Below are positions 1 to 7,983 of a stretch of DNA of 64,000 bases, in pieces; positions within the stretch are counted from its first letter, which is position 1, and the number at the start of each line of letters is the position of its first letter. The stretch spans positions 372,001 to 436,000 of the forward strand of contig CAJTXN010000001.1 in assembly GCA_910583605.1 (NCBI GenBank), written 5' to 3'. A program made the translations under genes and the position numbers. The stretch is from an uncultured Lachnospiraceae bacterium. GTDB taxonomy: Bacteria; Bacillota; Clostridia; Lachnospirales; Lachnospiraceae. The notes under the pieces are model-generated. The model had not been told where the DNA came from. It did no database searches and saw nothing but the letters and a program-made list of their open reading frames with translations.

Positions 1-953
1 AGGCTGGTAGGGGTCATTCCCGGCAATGTATTTGCTTCAATGCAATATATGTTTTCATTTTCATCCATCATAAAATCAATTCTGGAATACCGGTTTAACC
101 GCAGGACTTCACTGGCCCTGACCGCATATTCCTGCATTTTTCCGGTAAGTTCTTCCTTTAAAGGCGCCGGACAGATATCTTTGGTACGTCCCGGCTGGTA
201 TTTATTTTCATAATCATAAAATCCTTCCAACGGAATGATTTCAATAATCGGATATGCTTTATGACCCACTACACCGATGGAAAACTCTCTGCCTTTAACA
301 TAAGCTTCCACCAGTACCTCATCTTCATAACCAAAAGCTTTTTCCAATGCTTCCTTATATTCTTTTTCATTTTTTGGAATGGATATTCCAATGCTGGAAC
401 CGCCGCAGCAGGGTTTTACCACACACGGAAAACCAATGCCTGCTGCCTGCAGTGGTTCTGCAGATAACACATTTTCCTGATGTTTATGTAAAAGGATTCC
501 GTTGGGAGTCGGAATATGATTTGCCGTTAAAAGGTGTTTTGTCATCCCTTTATCCATTGCCAGCGCACTGCCCAGGTATCCGGAGCCAGTATAACGGATT
601 CCCATCAGATCAAAGGCCGCCTGCAGTCTGCCGTCTTCGCCGTTCGAGCCATGCAGGGCCATAAAAACCACATCTGCCGCTTCACAGATGGCAAACACAT
701 TTTCACCCACAAACTGCTTTCGCTGATTTAATTCTGCAGCCACTCTTTCAGTGTCTGACTGAATCAGAGCACATGCCGCTTCCAGATCATACCCGCCGTC
801 AAAAAACGTTTCCCGATTTTTATCGCCAAAGAACACATCCAGAACTCTGGCATTATGGCCTTTTTCCCGCAATGCCTTACACACCTGTGTTCCCGTAACA
901 ATTGACACTTCCCGTTCCGTACTGGAACCTGCACATAATACTACTATATTCAT
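1..953 (-). CDS. ddl: D-alanine--D-alanine ligase, 3' end cut by window edge
   Basis: ATP-grasp ligase that joins two D-alanines in the cytoplasm for the peptidoglycan stem peptide. The reading frame runs from an ATG at 953 to the window edge without a stop. The N-terminus (MNIVVLCAGSSTEREVS) is the usual Ddl opening. Further on are MALHGSNGEDGRLQ, the ATP-grasp segment PCVVKPCCGGSSIGIS, and EANTLPGMTPTS, the metal- and substrate-binding end of the family. About 317 codons are visible, and roughly 30-50 C-terminal residues are outside the window. It lies downstream of recG on the same strand, separated by an inverted repeat. The family is clear; Ddl cannot be told from VanA-type paralogues with certainty. 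Confidence 0.92.
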   Translation of the reverse strand, partial: MNIVVLCAGSSTEREVSIVTGTQVCKALREKGHNARVLDVFFGDKNRETFFDGGYDLEAACALIQSDTERVAAELNQRKQFVGENVFAICEAADVVFMALHGSNGEDGRLQAAFDLMGIRYTGSGYLGSALAMDKGMTKHLLTANHIPTPNGILLHKHQENVLSAEPLQAAGIGFPCVVKPCCGGSSIGISIPKNEKEYKEALEKAFGYEDEVLVEAYVKGREFSIGVVGHKAYPIIEIIPLEGFYDYENKYQPGRTKDICPAPLKEELTGKMQEYAVRASEVLRLNRYSRIDFMMDENENIYCIEANTLPGMTPTS

Positions 954-1012
954 AATAATACCATATATATCGCAGACCTGCTGCGACTTTCCTTTCTTTC
1001 AATATCATCAGA

Positions 1013-1078
1013 CGATTGTGAAACTCATCGTCACAAATCAGATGTTTCGAAGACTTGTGATAATGAGTTTCACAATCG
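1013..1078. repeat. Inverted repeat with 16-bp perfect arms
   Basis: The arms CGATTGTGAAACTCAT (1013-1028) and ATGAGTTTCACAATCG (1063-1078) are perfectly complementary and enclose a 34-nt loop whose ends also pair partly. It lies between recG and ddl, both on the minus strand. The motif TTGYGAAACT also forms the hairpin at 58650-58686, so this may be a dispersed repeat. On the minus strand no T-run follows, so a simple terminator is unlikely. Confidence 0.7.
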
Positions 1079-1112
1079 CCTGTCTATTTCAGATCATTCA
1101 AGGATATACATC

Positions 1113-3119
1113 CTAGTATATTACTATATCATCATTCATTCGTTTGTCAACCAGTTCATACCCCTGTTTGATAAAATCATCCACAGCATCGGAAGCTGCT
1201 TTCATAATCTCACCGTCGGAATAAATATCCGCAAGATTAAATTCCATTTCCCCGCTTTGTCTCACGCCAAAGAAATCTCCCGGCCCCCGCAGCTTTAAAT
1301 CACTGGAGGCTATAAAAAATCCGTCATTGGAGCGGTTCAATATTTCCAGCCGTTTTAGTTTTTCCCGGTCCGAAGAAGAACTGATAAAGATACAATAGGA
1401 CTGGAATTCTCCTCTGCCCACTCTGCCCCGCAGCTGATGCAGGCTGGCAAGACCAAACCGTTCCGCATTTTCCACCATCATGACCGTGGCATTCGGTACA
1501 TTAATTCCCACTTCAATTACCGTGGTGGAAACCAGTACCTGAATCTCATTCCGGCTGAATCTGCGCATAATATCATTTTTTTCTTCCGGCTTCATCTTTC
1601 CGTGTAAATAAGTTATCACAATATCGCCGGATAATTCTTTCTGCAGAACTTTTGCGTAATCTATAACGTTTTCTGCTTCCAGCGTATCACTTTCTTCTAC
1701 CATTGGACAAATAACATAGGCCTGCCTTCCTGCTTTTATTTCTTTTTCAATAAACTGATAGGCTTTTTCACGGTATTCTCTTGTTACAACACAGTTTTTT
1801 ATACTTAACCGTTTAGCAGGCAGCTCATTGAGCACCGATATATCCAGATCACCATACAGAATAATGGCAAGTGTCCGCGGTATGGGTGTGGCGCTCATAA
1901 CAATGACATGGGGCTGATTTCCCTTTTCTTTGATGGCGCTCCTCTGCATAACCCCAAACCTGTGCTGCTCATCGGTGATTACCAGCGCCAGCTTATGATA
2001 GACCGCCTTCTCCTGAATCAGGGCATGGGTTCCGATGATGATATCCGCTTCTCCGGATTCCATCATTGCATAAATCCTTCGTTTCTCTGCTGCTTTTGCA
2101 GAACCGGTAAGCAGTACCGGTGTGATATCCAGATTATATGTTTCCTTTAACTCCATTATACCTTGAAAATGCTGTTCTGCCAGAACTTCCGTAGGCGCCA
2201 TCAATGCCGCCTGTCTTCCGGAAGCAGCTACATCCAGCATTGCCAGAAAAGCCACAATGGTCTTACCGGATCCCACATCCCCCTGAATCAGCCGCTGCAT
2301 GGTCTTATCCGAAGCCATATCCGTAAAAATCTCCTGTAAGACCGCTTTTTGTGCATTGGTTAATTCATAAGGAAGCTGCTCAGCAACAGATTCCGATACT
2401 GTATGACAGGAAATCCGGTTCGCATTCGGCATAAACGTTTCCTTTTCCTTCAGCTTTCTCATATTATATATAAAACGGAAAAACTCATCAAACACCAGCC
2501 TTCTTCTGGCCACCAGCAGCTCCTGACGCTGTTCCGGAAAATGAATTCCCCGGATGGCCTCTTCCAATTCCTGAAGTTCATACCGTTTCTGGTAATCCTC
2601 CGGCAGATAATCTTCCGGCCGGCAATGTTCCAACGCTTGTCTCACAGCCTTGCTAACGGTATTATTGGTAATACCTCTGGATAAGGAATAAACCGGCTGC
2701 ATATGATTCAGTTTTTCCTCATAGGCTCCAAGGGTAAACAGCTCGGGCTGTTCCATGACCGGCAATCCGTTTTTTTTGTTTATTCTTCCCCGAAAAATAA
2801 AGCGCATGGAATACTTAACCGTATTTCTTAAAAACGGCATGTTAAACCAGGTAATCTTCATCATGGTTCCGTTTTTATCTTTTATAACGGTGGATACCAC
2901 CTGTAAATGTTTTACCTGCTTTATCTCTAAATTCTTCATAACCGTACCGTCAATAGCTGCTACCAGCCGGTTGTCGATTTCATCAATGGCAACAGGCGCT
3001 TCATATATATCATAGGTTCTTGGAAAATAATTCAAAAGTTCTTCTACACTTCCTATGTTTAATTTACCGAACAATTGTTCTGTTTTTTCACCTATCCCTT
3101 TTAATTCCGTAAGTCTCAT
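1113..3119 (-). CDS. recG: ATP-dependent DNA helicase RecG
   Basis: Superfamily 2 helicase that remodels stalled replication forks and Holliday junctions. The 668-residue protein has the usual length. The N-terminal wedge/OB region occupies about residues 1-200. The Walker A motif GDVGSGKT is at 280-287, the DEQH box at 383-386, and the motif HVIVMSATPIPRTL follows. The C-terminal helicase half includes QLRGRVGRG and ends in the RecG-specific tail. The start is the ATG at 3119; the upstream sequence is AT-rich and non-coding. In many Firmicutes recG lies near fakA/asp23/rpmB; here those genes are about 7 kb away, separated by the decayed region and ltaS. Confidence 0.97.
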   Translation of the reverse strand: MRLTELKGIGEKTEQLFGKLNIGSVEELLNYFPRTYDIYEAPVAIDEIDNRLVAAIDGTVMKNLEIKQVKHLQVVSTVIKDKNGTMMKITWFNMPFLRNTVKYSMRFIFRGRINKKNGLPVMEQPELFTLGAYEEKLNHMQPVYSLSRGITNNTVSKAVRQALEHCRPEDYLPEDYQKRYELQELEEAIRGIHFPEQRQELLVARRRLVFDEFFRFIYNMRKLKEKETFMPNANRISCHTVSESVAEQLPYELTNAQKAVLQEIFTDMASDKTMQRLIQGDVGSGKTIVAFLAMLDVAASGRQAALMAPTEVLAEQHFQGIMELKETYNLDITPVLLTGSAKAAEKRRIYAMMESGEADIIIGTHALIQEKAVYHKLALVITDEQHRFGVMQRSAIKEKGNQPHVIVMSATPIPRTLAIILYGDLDISVLNELPAKRLSIKNCVVTREYREKAYQFIEKEIKAGRQAYVICPMVEESDTLEAENVIDYAKVLQKELSGDIVITYLHGKMKPEEKNDIMRRFSRNEIQVLVSTTVIEVGINVPNATVMMVENAERFGLASLHQLRGRVGRGEFQSYCIFISSSSDREKLKRLEILNRSNDGFFIASSDLKLRGPGDFFGVRQSGEMEFNLADIYSDGEIMKAASDAVDDFIKQGYELVDKRMNDDIVIY

Positions 3120-3194
3120 AGGGGTTTCTCCATATTCAAAGAATTTATTTTCATATTATCCGCATTCCTGCACATAATAAATTATAATTTATTC

Positions 3195-3223
3195 TTTACA
3201 CTATTGTTTTTCTAAATTATAAT
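3195..3223 (+). promoter_or_regulatory. Sigma-A-type promoter of the SGNH hydrolase gene
   Basis: TTTACA at 3195-3200 and TATAAT at 3218-3223 are separated by exactly 17 bp, about 45 bp upstream of the plus-strand gene at 3268. Found by eye. Confidence 0.6.
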
Positions 3224-3267
3224 CAATTATATCATATTATAAAACAATAACAAAAGGTAATATCTCT

Positions 3268-4077
3268 ATGATTAAAAAAAATATTCTATACTGCAGTTTC
3301 ATTTTTTTTGTAATTACGATTTTTTTTCAAATAGCAGTTTTAATAAAATTAAATCAGTATGATAATAAAATAAACCGGGTAATGTCCGGTAATTCCGTAA
3401 ACGAAAAATCACCGGAACAACCGGCTGAAACAGAAACTCCACCAATGGTTCCCGATTCGGAACCATCAGCAACAGAAACTTCCGGATTTTCCAATTATGA
3501 AGACTTTGATGAAGTCCTGAGCCCGGCTCATCTGAAACAGACTCTGACCGGCAGCTTATTTATCGGAGATTCCAGAACCGAAGGATTATATAAGTTTACG
3601 CCGGCGGCCGAATATGCGGATTTTCACTGTGGTGTGGGTTATACCGTTTCCACCGTAAAGAACAACCAGCCGTTATCTGCCGCAATTGCCGAAAAAAAGT
3701 ATGACCGGATTTTTCTCTGTCTCGGCTATAATGAACTGGGTTGGGATTATCCTGAAACATTTATCAGTCGTTATGCTGAATTTATTCAGTTTATTAAAGA
3801 TAATTCTCCTGACACCCGGATTTATGTTATCGCTGTTTTAAATGTCTGCCGGGAATCACACAATCTGGAAGACTATGAAAATAACGACCGGATCTTACAG
3901 TATAATAACCTTCTTTCCGAAATGTGCCAAAACAGTCAGGTTACATACTTAGATTTTAACAGATACTTTACGGATTCCAATGGAAATCTGAATCCTGTAT
4001 CCACGGAAGACGGCATACATTTTACGGCTGTATATTATAATTATTATCTCTATCGGATAATTGAAGTGCTGGGGTAG
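3268..4077 (+). CDS. Membrane-anchored SGNH/GDSL-type hydrolase
   Basis: Predicted extracytoplasmic esterase of the SGNH hydrolase fold. One N-terminal hydrophobic segment (about residues 7-26) is followed by a Pro/Glu/Thr-rich linker to about residue 75. The catalytic block I GDSRTEG is at 100-106 with Ser102, a FLCLGYNELG block with the family Asn follows, and the C-terminal DGIHFT (residues 248-253) supplies the Asp and His. At 269 residues it is typical of the small single-domain proteins common in Lachnospiraceae. The substrate is unknown; acetyl groups on cell-wall or exopolysaccharide are a guess. It stands alone, divergent from recG, with its own promoter. Confidence 0.82.
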   Translation: MIKKNILYCSFIFFVITIFFQIAVLIKLNQYDNKINRVMSGNSVNEKSPEQPAETETPPMVPDSEPSATETSGFSNYEDFDEVLSPAHLKQTLTGSLFIGDSRTEGLYKFTPAAEYADFHCGVGYTVSTVKNNQPLSAAIAEKKYDRIFLCLGYNELGWDYPETFISRYAEFIQFIKDNSPDTRIYVIAVLNVCRESHNLEDYENNDRILQYNNLLSEMCQNSQVTYLDFNRYFTDSNGNLNPVSTEDGIHFTAVYYNYYLYRIIEVLG

Positions 4078-4173
4078 ATGGGAAAATGGTTCATAACCGT
4101 CCATTCCTTAACGAAATCGAGTCTATCTTATAAACCGTTTAACAAATACAGCAAATCATGTCGAAAACTAAAA

Positions 4174-4434
4174 TTACACATCAATCCCCCTGTCACTGAA
4201 AAATCTGCGCAGTTTTTCCAAAACCTTCTCCTTGTGGAAAGAAAGCGTTCTCCTACACCTTCCATTTTGCCGGTCAAATTCCGTGACCGGCATCTGCTCC
4301 CCCAAACACCTTCAATGTAAACTCCCGTTTCTTCTGCTGCTACCATGGATGGTAAAATCTTAAATATTCTTCTTCCGTGACTTCCATTGTGATTTCTTCA
4401 TTACCATACTTGAATATAATATTCTTTTAGACAT
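4174..4434 (-). pseudogene. Decayed sigma-like/HTH gene of mobile-element type
   Basis: Translation in shifting minus-strand frames gives a coherent but broken protein. After an ATG at 4434, preceded by a GAAAGGAACG-like ribosome site, comes a frameshift. Then follow KYGNEEITMEVTEEEYLRFY, HPW and an in-frame stop, QQKKREFTLKVFG, a second shift, and a C-terminal helix-turn-helix-like part (GEQMPVTEFDRQNGRCRRTL, then KVLEKLRRFF) ending at a stop at 4174-4176. The ends resemble small sigma-70 region-4-like proteins of integrative elements as I recall them; the middle of such a protein appears deleted. The assignment is inference from pattern memory. Confidence 0.4.
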
Positions 4435-4562
4435 AAAGCGTTCCTTTCTTTACGCCTTCGGTTCAGACATTTCATTCTCTGGATAATCTCCTCCTCCTTT
4501 TCACTTACTGCCTGCTAATCTTCTTATTCAAATTACAATCAACAGCCAGACATTTTCTTCCC

Positions 4563-5275
4563 CTCAAAATCACCCGCAAATACTCTGTATCAGCAATGTG
4601 CCGCGTCCTACAGGTAAACCGGAGTACTTATTATTATGAAGCAAGGCAGAGGTCCGATGAAACCGGGCTTTCCACTGAAATCACTGAAATTTTCAAAACC
4701 AGCCGTAATAATTACGGCACACGCAAAATAAAGAAGGAGTTAAATCGAAAACAGAAAATATCCTGAACCACCAGTTCCATGACAGGGGATACAGGAATGT
4801 TGTAATAAACGATCTGACGTATGTAAGGGTAGGGGCGCACTGGAATTACATATGTATACTTGTTGACCTCTATCACCGGGAAATCATAGGTTACAGTGCA
4901 GGGGAACATAAAACGGCAGAGCTTGTAAAAGAATCCTTCCAAAGCGTAGAAGGAAGCCTCGAAGATATCCGCCTGTTCCACACAGACCGCGGAAATGAAT
5001 TTAAAAACCAAACAATTGAGGAACTACTGGAAACGTTTCATATAGAGCGCTCCCTGATCCATAAAGGATGCCCATATGATAATGCAGTGGCAGACGCGAC
5101 ATTTAAGATCATAAAAACGGAATTTGTATGGAATGAAACATTTGCAGATTTATCGGAATTGAAACTGAAGCTATGGGATTATGTATACTGGTATAACCAT
5201 CATAGGATACATTCCGCATTAGGATATGAAACCCCGGTACAATACAGGGAAAACAACCTTAAAAAGGTTGTCTAA
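4563..5275 (+). pseudogene. IS3-family (IS150-like) transposase OrfB remnant
   Basis: The first part reads KITRKYSVSAMCRVLQVNRS then TYYYEA and NNYGTRKIKKEL, the N-terminal helix-turn-helix end of an IS3 OrfB, and stops at about 4768. From about 4750 a second frame continues with NHQFHDRGYRNVVINDLTYV, HTDRGNEF, and the DDE integrase core through YNHHRIHSALGYETPVQY to a stop at 5273-5275. The part that normally joins the two segments is missing and the frames differ, so this is an internally deleted, frameshifted copy. Acidic residues of the catalytic core are recognisable (NDLTYV, HTDRG), but the usual Glu has been replaced in the ADATFKIIKTE stretch. No OrfA was found, so the element is dead. 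Confidence 0.8.
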
Positions 5276-5293
5276 AAAAGTGTTGACAATCCA
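4563..5293 (+). mobile_element. Truncated IS3-family insertion sequence
   Basis: The right end is visible: 15 bp after the OrfB stop lies AAAGTGTTGACAATCCA, a typical terminal sequence of IS150-like elements, and the argD C-terminal fragment begins directly beyond it. The left end and OrfA are missing, and the DNA to the left is another decayed gene. The element therefore marks an insertion into argD followed by deletion. Confidence 0.55.
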
Positions 5294-5521
5294 TATTTAA
5301 CCCCTTATCAATTTCATCCAGTGTAATATTTAAAGGCGGCATGATTCGTAGCTTTTTCTCTGCGGTCAATATGTTCCTATGCCGCTTCCAAAATCAATAT
5401 AATTGTTCCCCTCATAATCTTCGGCCGTGGCCCACTGTCCGCACCGGACTGCAACAGGAAAACGCTGATAAGTATGGAAAATATATTCTTTGTCCCTATT
5501 AAAAATATCCTGATTTGTCAT
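5294..5521 (-). pseudogene. argD: argD remnant (acetylornithine aminotransferase), two fused ends
   Basis: From an ATG at 5521 (good ribosome site GGAGGTTGT upstream) the frame gives NRDKEYIFHTYQRFPVAV, then EGNNYIDFGSGIG and a stop, matching the N-terminus of PLP-dependent acetylornithine aminotransferases. At about 5366, in another frame, EKKLRIMPPLNITLDEIDKG matches the C-terminus of the same family. It runs into the end of the IS3 remnant at 5293. About 300 central codons, with the PLP lysine, are gone, so the gene cannot work. Arginine or lysine biosynthesis would need another copy elsewhere in the genome. Confidence 0.75.
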
Positions 5522-5545
5522 AACAACCTCCATACCTACAGATAT

Positions 5546-6127
5546 TTATTTCAATATGCTGTATACACATTCCAATAAAGTAACAGCAAGAATGATGTTG
5601 ATCAGGCGGTAATGCCGCAGGTAAACTTTCTGGATTGCCAGCCCTGTACCAATCCACGCAGATGTAGCAACCGTTCCAATCGTCGCTATCACAAATTCAA
5701 AAAAAACCAACACCGACAGAGACGTACTGTAGTTAGTCACATATCCGGTCAATGCCGTAATCCCAAAAAGATAAATCTTCACATTCACAAACTGCAGCAT
5801 GAACCCTTTTAAAAAGGATGCTCTCTCTCCGCCATCTCCATCCGGCCGGCTGAAAGCGACATGGAATGCCAGCCAGAAGATATAAGCAGCTCCCACATAC
5901 TTCATTACCCCCAGCACATCCGGCAGCAGCGTACTCACCCCATAGACAAATACCGCGCAGATTATCTGCACCACATAATATCCGGAGAAAATCCCGAAAA
6001 AGAGGGGAGCCCCTTTCTTCCATCCATAATTCATCACGGTATTTAAAGCCAGGATATTCCCTGGCCCGGGCGTGAACGCATTGATTATGGAATAGACAAA
6101 AAAATTACCTAACACATAGCCTGGCAT
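5546..6127 (-). CDS. LysE/RhtB-family amino-acid exporter
   Basis: Integral membrane exporter of the LysE superfamily, which expels amino acids or their analogues. The 193-residue protein carries the family signature FTPGPGNILALN near the N-terminus and about six hydrophobic segments. I start it at the ATG at 6127, which has AAGGAGG at a good distance; a GTG 18 bp upstream would place the Shine-Dalgarno inside the gene. It follows a LysR-type regulator on the same strand (94-bp gap), a common pairing that suggests control by that regulator. The substrate is unknown; the adjacent argD remnant hints at basic amino acids, but weakly. Confidence 0.85.
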   Translation of the reverse strand: MPGYVLGNFFVYSIINAFTPGPGNILALNTVMNYGWKKGAPLFFGIFSGYYVVQIICAVFVYGVSTLLPDVLGVMKYVGAAYIFWLAFHVAFSRPDGDGGERASFLKGFMLQFVNVKIYLFGITALTGYVTNYSTSLSVLVFFEFVIATIGTVATSAWIGTGLAIQKVYLRHYRLINIILAVTLLECVYSILK

Positions 6128-6221
6128 ATTAACGCCTCCTTCCACTTACGATTGTACAGTGGAATGCCATATGATAGGTAATACTGATTACTTATGCTAA
6201 AACATAGACTGAACCTATGTT

Positions 6222-7124
6222 TCAATCTTTTTGATACTGTTTCAGGGCTTCTACATAAATTTCACCCAACCGGGATAATTCCCTGTCTTTATTCAGGATA
6301 TATCCGATTCTTATGGTCTCATCCTCAGCCAAAGGGATAGAAATGATAGAATCCCCATGGAGATATCTGGGGAAAATACCGCTCGAAATGGTATAGCCAT
6401 CCAGTCCGATCATAAAATTCACGATAGCAGCACGATCGCTGATCTTAATGCTCTTTTCCGCAATCTCATTACTGAATAATTCCTCCGCAAAATTAGAAGA
6501 TTCATAAGCCCCCTGCACAAAGTTCAGCCTTGGATATTGTTTCAAATCTTCCATGCTAATCTTCTCCCGATCCGCCAGCGGATGGCCTTTCCGCAGAAAC
6601 ACATGCGGAGTCGCCGTAAACAGCTCATGAAAATTCAGATTGTACTCCTCAAAAACTTTCATCAATACATTTTCATTCGCCTTACTAAGATAAAGCACCC
6701 CAAGGTCACTGAAACGATTCCTGACATCCATAATAATCTGATAGGTCTGCGTCTCATTCAAAATAAACTCATATCTTTCCTGGCCAAACTGCTTCACCAG
6801 CTCCACAAAAGCATTGGCAGCAAATGTATAATGCTGTGTGGAGATACAAAATCTCTGTTTTTCCAGCTGATTATCTATATACCGGGATTCCAGAAGCTCC
6901 ATCTGCTGCACCACCTGACGTGCATATCCCAAAAACTCCATACCTTCCGTAGTCAATGCAACGCCCGCCCGGCAGCGGTTAAAAATGGTAATCCCGGCTT
7001 CATTTTCCACCTCTTTGATTGCCCCGGAAAGACTTGGCTGTGAAATAAACAATTCTTTTGCCGCTTCTGTAATCGAACCTTTTTCCGCTACTGTTATCAT
7101 ATATTTTAATTGCTGTAATGTCAT
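6222..7124 (-). CDS. LysR-family transcriptional regulator
   Basis: DNA-binding regulator with a winged helix-turn-helix (about residues 1-60; LQQLKYMITVAEKGSITEAA, then FISQPSLSGAIKEVE) and a periplasmic-binding-like effector domain (about 85-295). At 300 residues it is full length. Two ATGs (7130, 7124) compete; GGAGG is seven bases from the second and one base from the first, so 7124 is chosen. It most likely controls the LysE-type exporter just downstream in response to the exported compound. Its own ribosome site, GGAGG, is strong. The effector cannot be read from sequence. Confidence 0.87.
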   Translation of the reverse strand: MTLQQLKYMITVAEKGSITEAAKELFISQPSLSGAIKEVENEAGITIFNRCRAGVALTTEGMEFLGYARQVVQQMELLESRYIDNQLEKQRFCISTQHYTFAANAFVELVKQFGQERYEFILNETQTYQIIMDVRNRFSDLGVLYLSKANENVLMKVFEEYNLNFHELFTATPHVFLRKGHPLADREKISMEDLKQYPRLNFVQGAYESSNFAEELFSNEIAEKSIKISDRAAIVNFMIGLDGYTISSGIFPRYLHGDSIISIPLAEDETIRIGYILNKDRELSRLGEIYVEALKQYQKD

Positions 7125-7461
7125 ATCCATTCCTCCAAACAGCTCCTATTATATAAAGGGAAATGAATAAATACAAGCCTTTTACCACCAGGAAGCACAT
7201 TGTCCAAATTCTATCCATAAATGATTTCCATCATCTTCGGTAATGTACTCCCCTGAATTTATTCAACAATTCTTCCGACTAATCTTTCCTATAAATCAAA
7301 ACCTCACTTTCTTTTCTGTAACCATGCTTAACTGCATTTTCTCAAACGCATCAATGTAATCCACCGACTCTTCGAAACAATGACCAGCTTCCCTTCCTCA
7401 CACCGAACCGTCAGGAACGTCCCTTTCCTTTTATTGTTTCCGAACGAAACGATAAGCTAAT
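7125..7461. other. Gene-free gap, possible decayed coding
   Basis: No intact gene is seen in this stretch between the LysR-type gene and the frameshifted small gene. On the minus strand between about 7420 and 7300, short coding-like fragments appear in different frames (for example ESVDYIDAFEKMQLSMV), so it may hold remains of a lost gene. No promoter or terminator is convincing. Confidence 0.3.
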
Positions 7462-7864
7462 CTATAAAAATTTTATCATTTCTATCACATCAGACGGTAC
7501 CCTCTCCCGATAAATACCAATGCTGATATTCAAAAAACAATATGAATATCCCTGCTCTGAATCGTCAATTTTCCATCGTTCATCTACCTCAAAAGTTCGA
7601 CTAAATCATCGGCAGGCAAACCAAATGCAGAAACTCCATAAATATGTGGCTGCAAAGAACCGTCGATTCCACCCAAAAACTCAATAAATTCAACTGTGTT
7701 GTTATCGTTGTAATCAATTGCCATCTCACTGTCAAAATAGTAATACCGGTTTCCTACAAGCTGGCCTTTACCAATTGCTGCTTCCACTTCGGATTGTTTC
7801 ATTCCCCAATCAGCTGAAACACCATCAATTACAACTTTTCCAAAGGATATATTTCTATTGTCAT
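7462..7864 (-). pseudogene. Frameshifted small conserved protein of unknown function
   Basis: A strong ribosome site (GGAGGT at 7871-7876) precedes an ATG at 7864, but that frame stops after 11 codons. One base off, the frame reads RNISFGKVVIDGVSADWG, then SEVEAAIGKGQLVGNRYYYF and FIEFLGGIDGSLQPHIYG, and stops at about 7585. A further shift gives KIDDSEQGYSYCFLNISIGI then YRERVPSDVIEMIKFL and a stop at 7462. The three parts join into one plausible ~130-residue cytoplasmic protein, so I read it as one gene with two frameshifts. I recall similar small proteins in Lachnospiraceae but know no function. Sequencing error is an alternative explanation. Confidence 0.55.
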
Positions 7865-7946
7865 ACGAATACCTCCATACAAATTCATTAAAGCCTGCCC
7901 ATGAGGGGCAAACATAAAAACAGAGCCATATGGCTTTTGTTATTTA

Positions 7947-7980
7947 ATATAAAAAGGGACTGAACAGTCCCTTTTTATAT
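7947..7980 (-). terminator. Rho-independent terminator of the ltaS-like gene
   Basis: Near-perfect palindrome of about 34 bp (AAAAAGGGACTG / CAGTCCCTTTTT) with A- and T-runs on both sides, starting 4 bp after the stop of the LtaS-like gene. It could work in both directions. Confidence 0.85.
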
Positions 7981-7983
7981 ACG

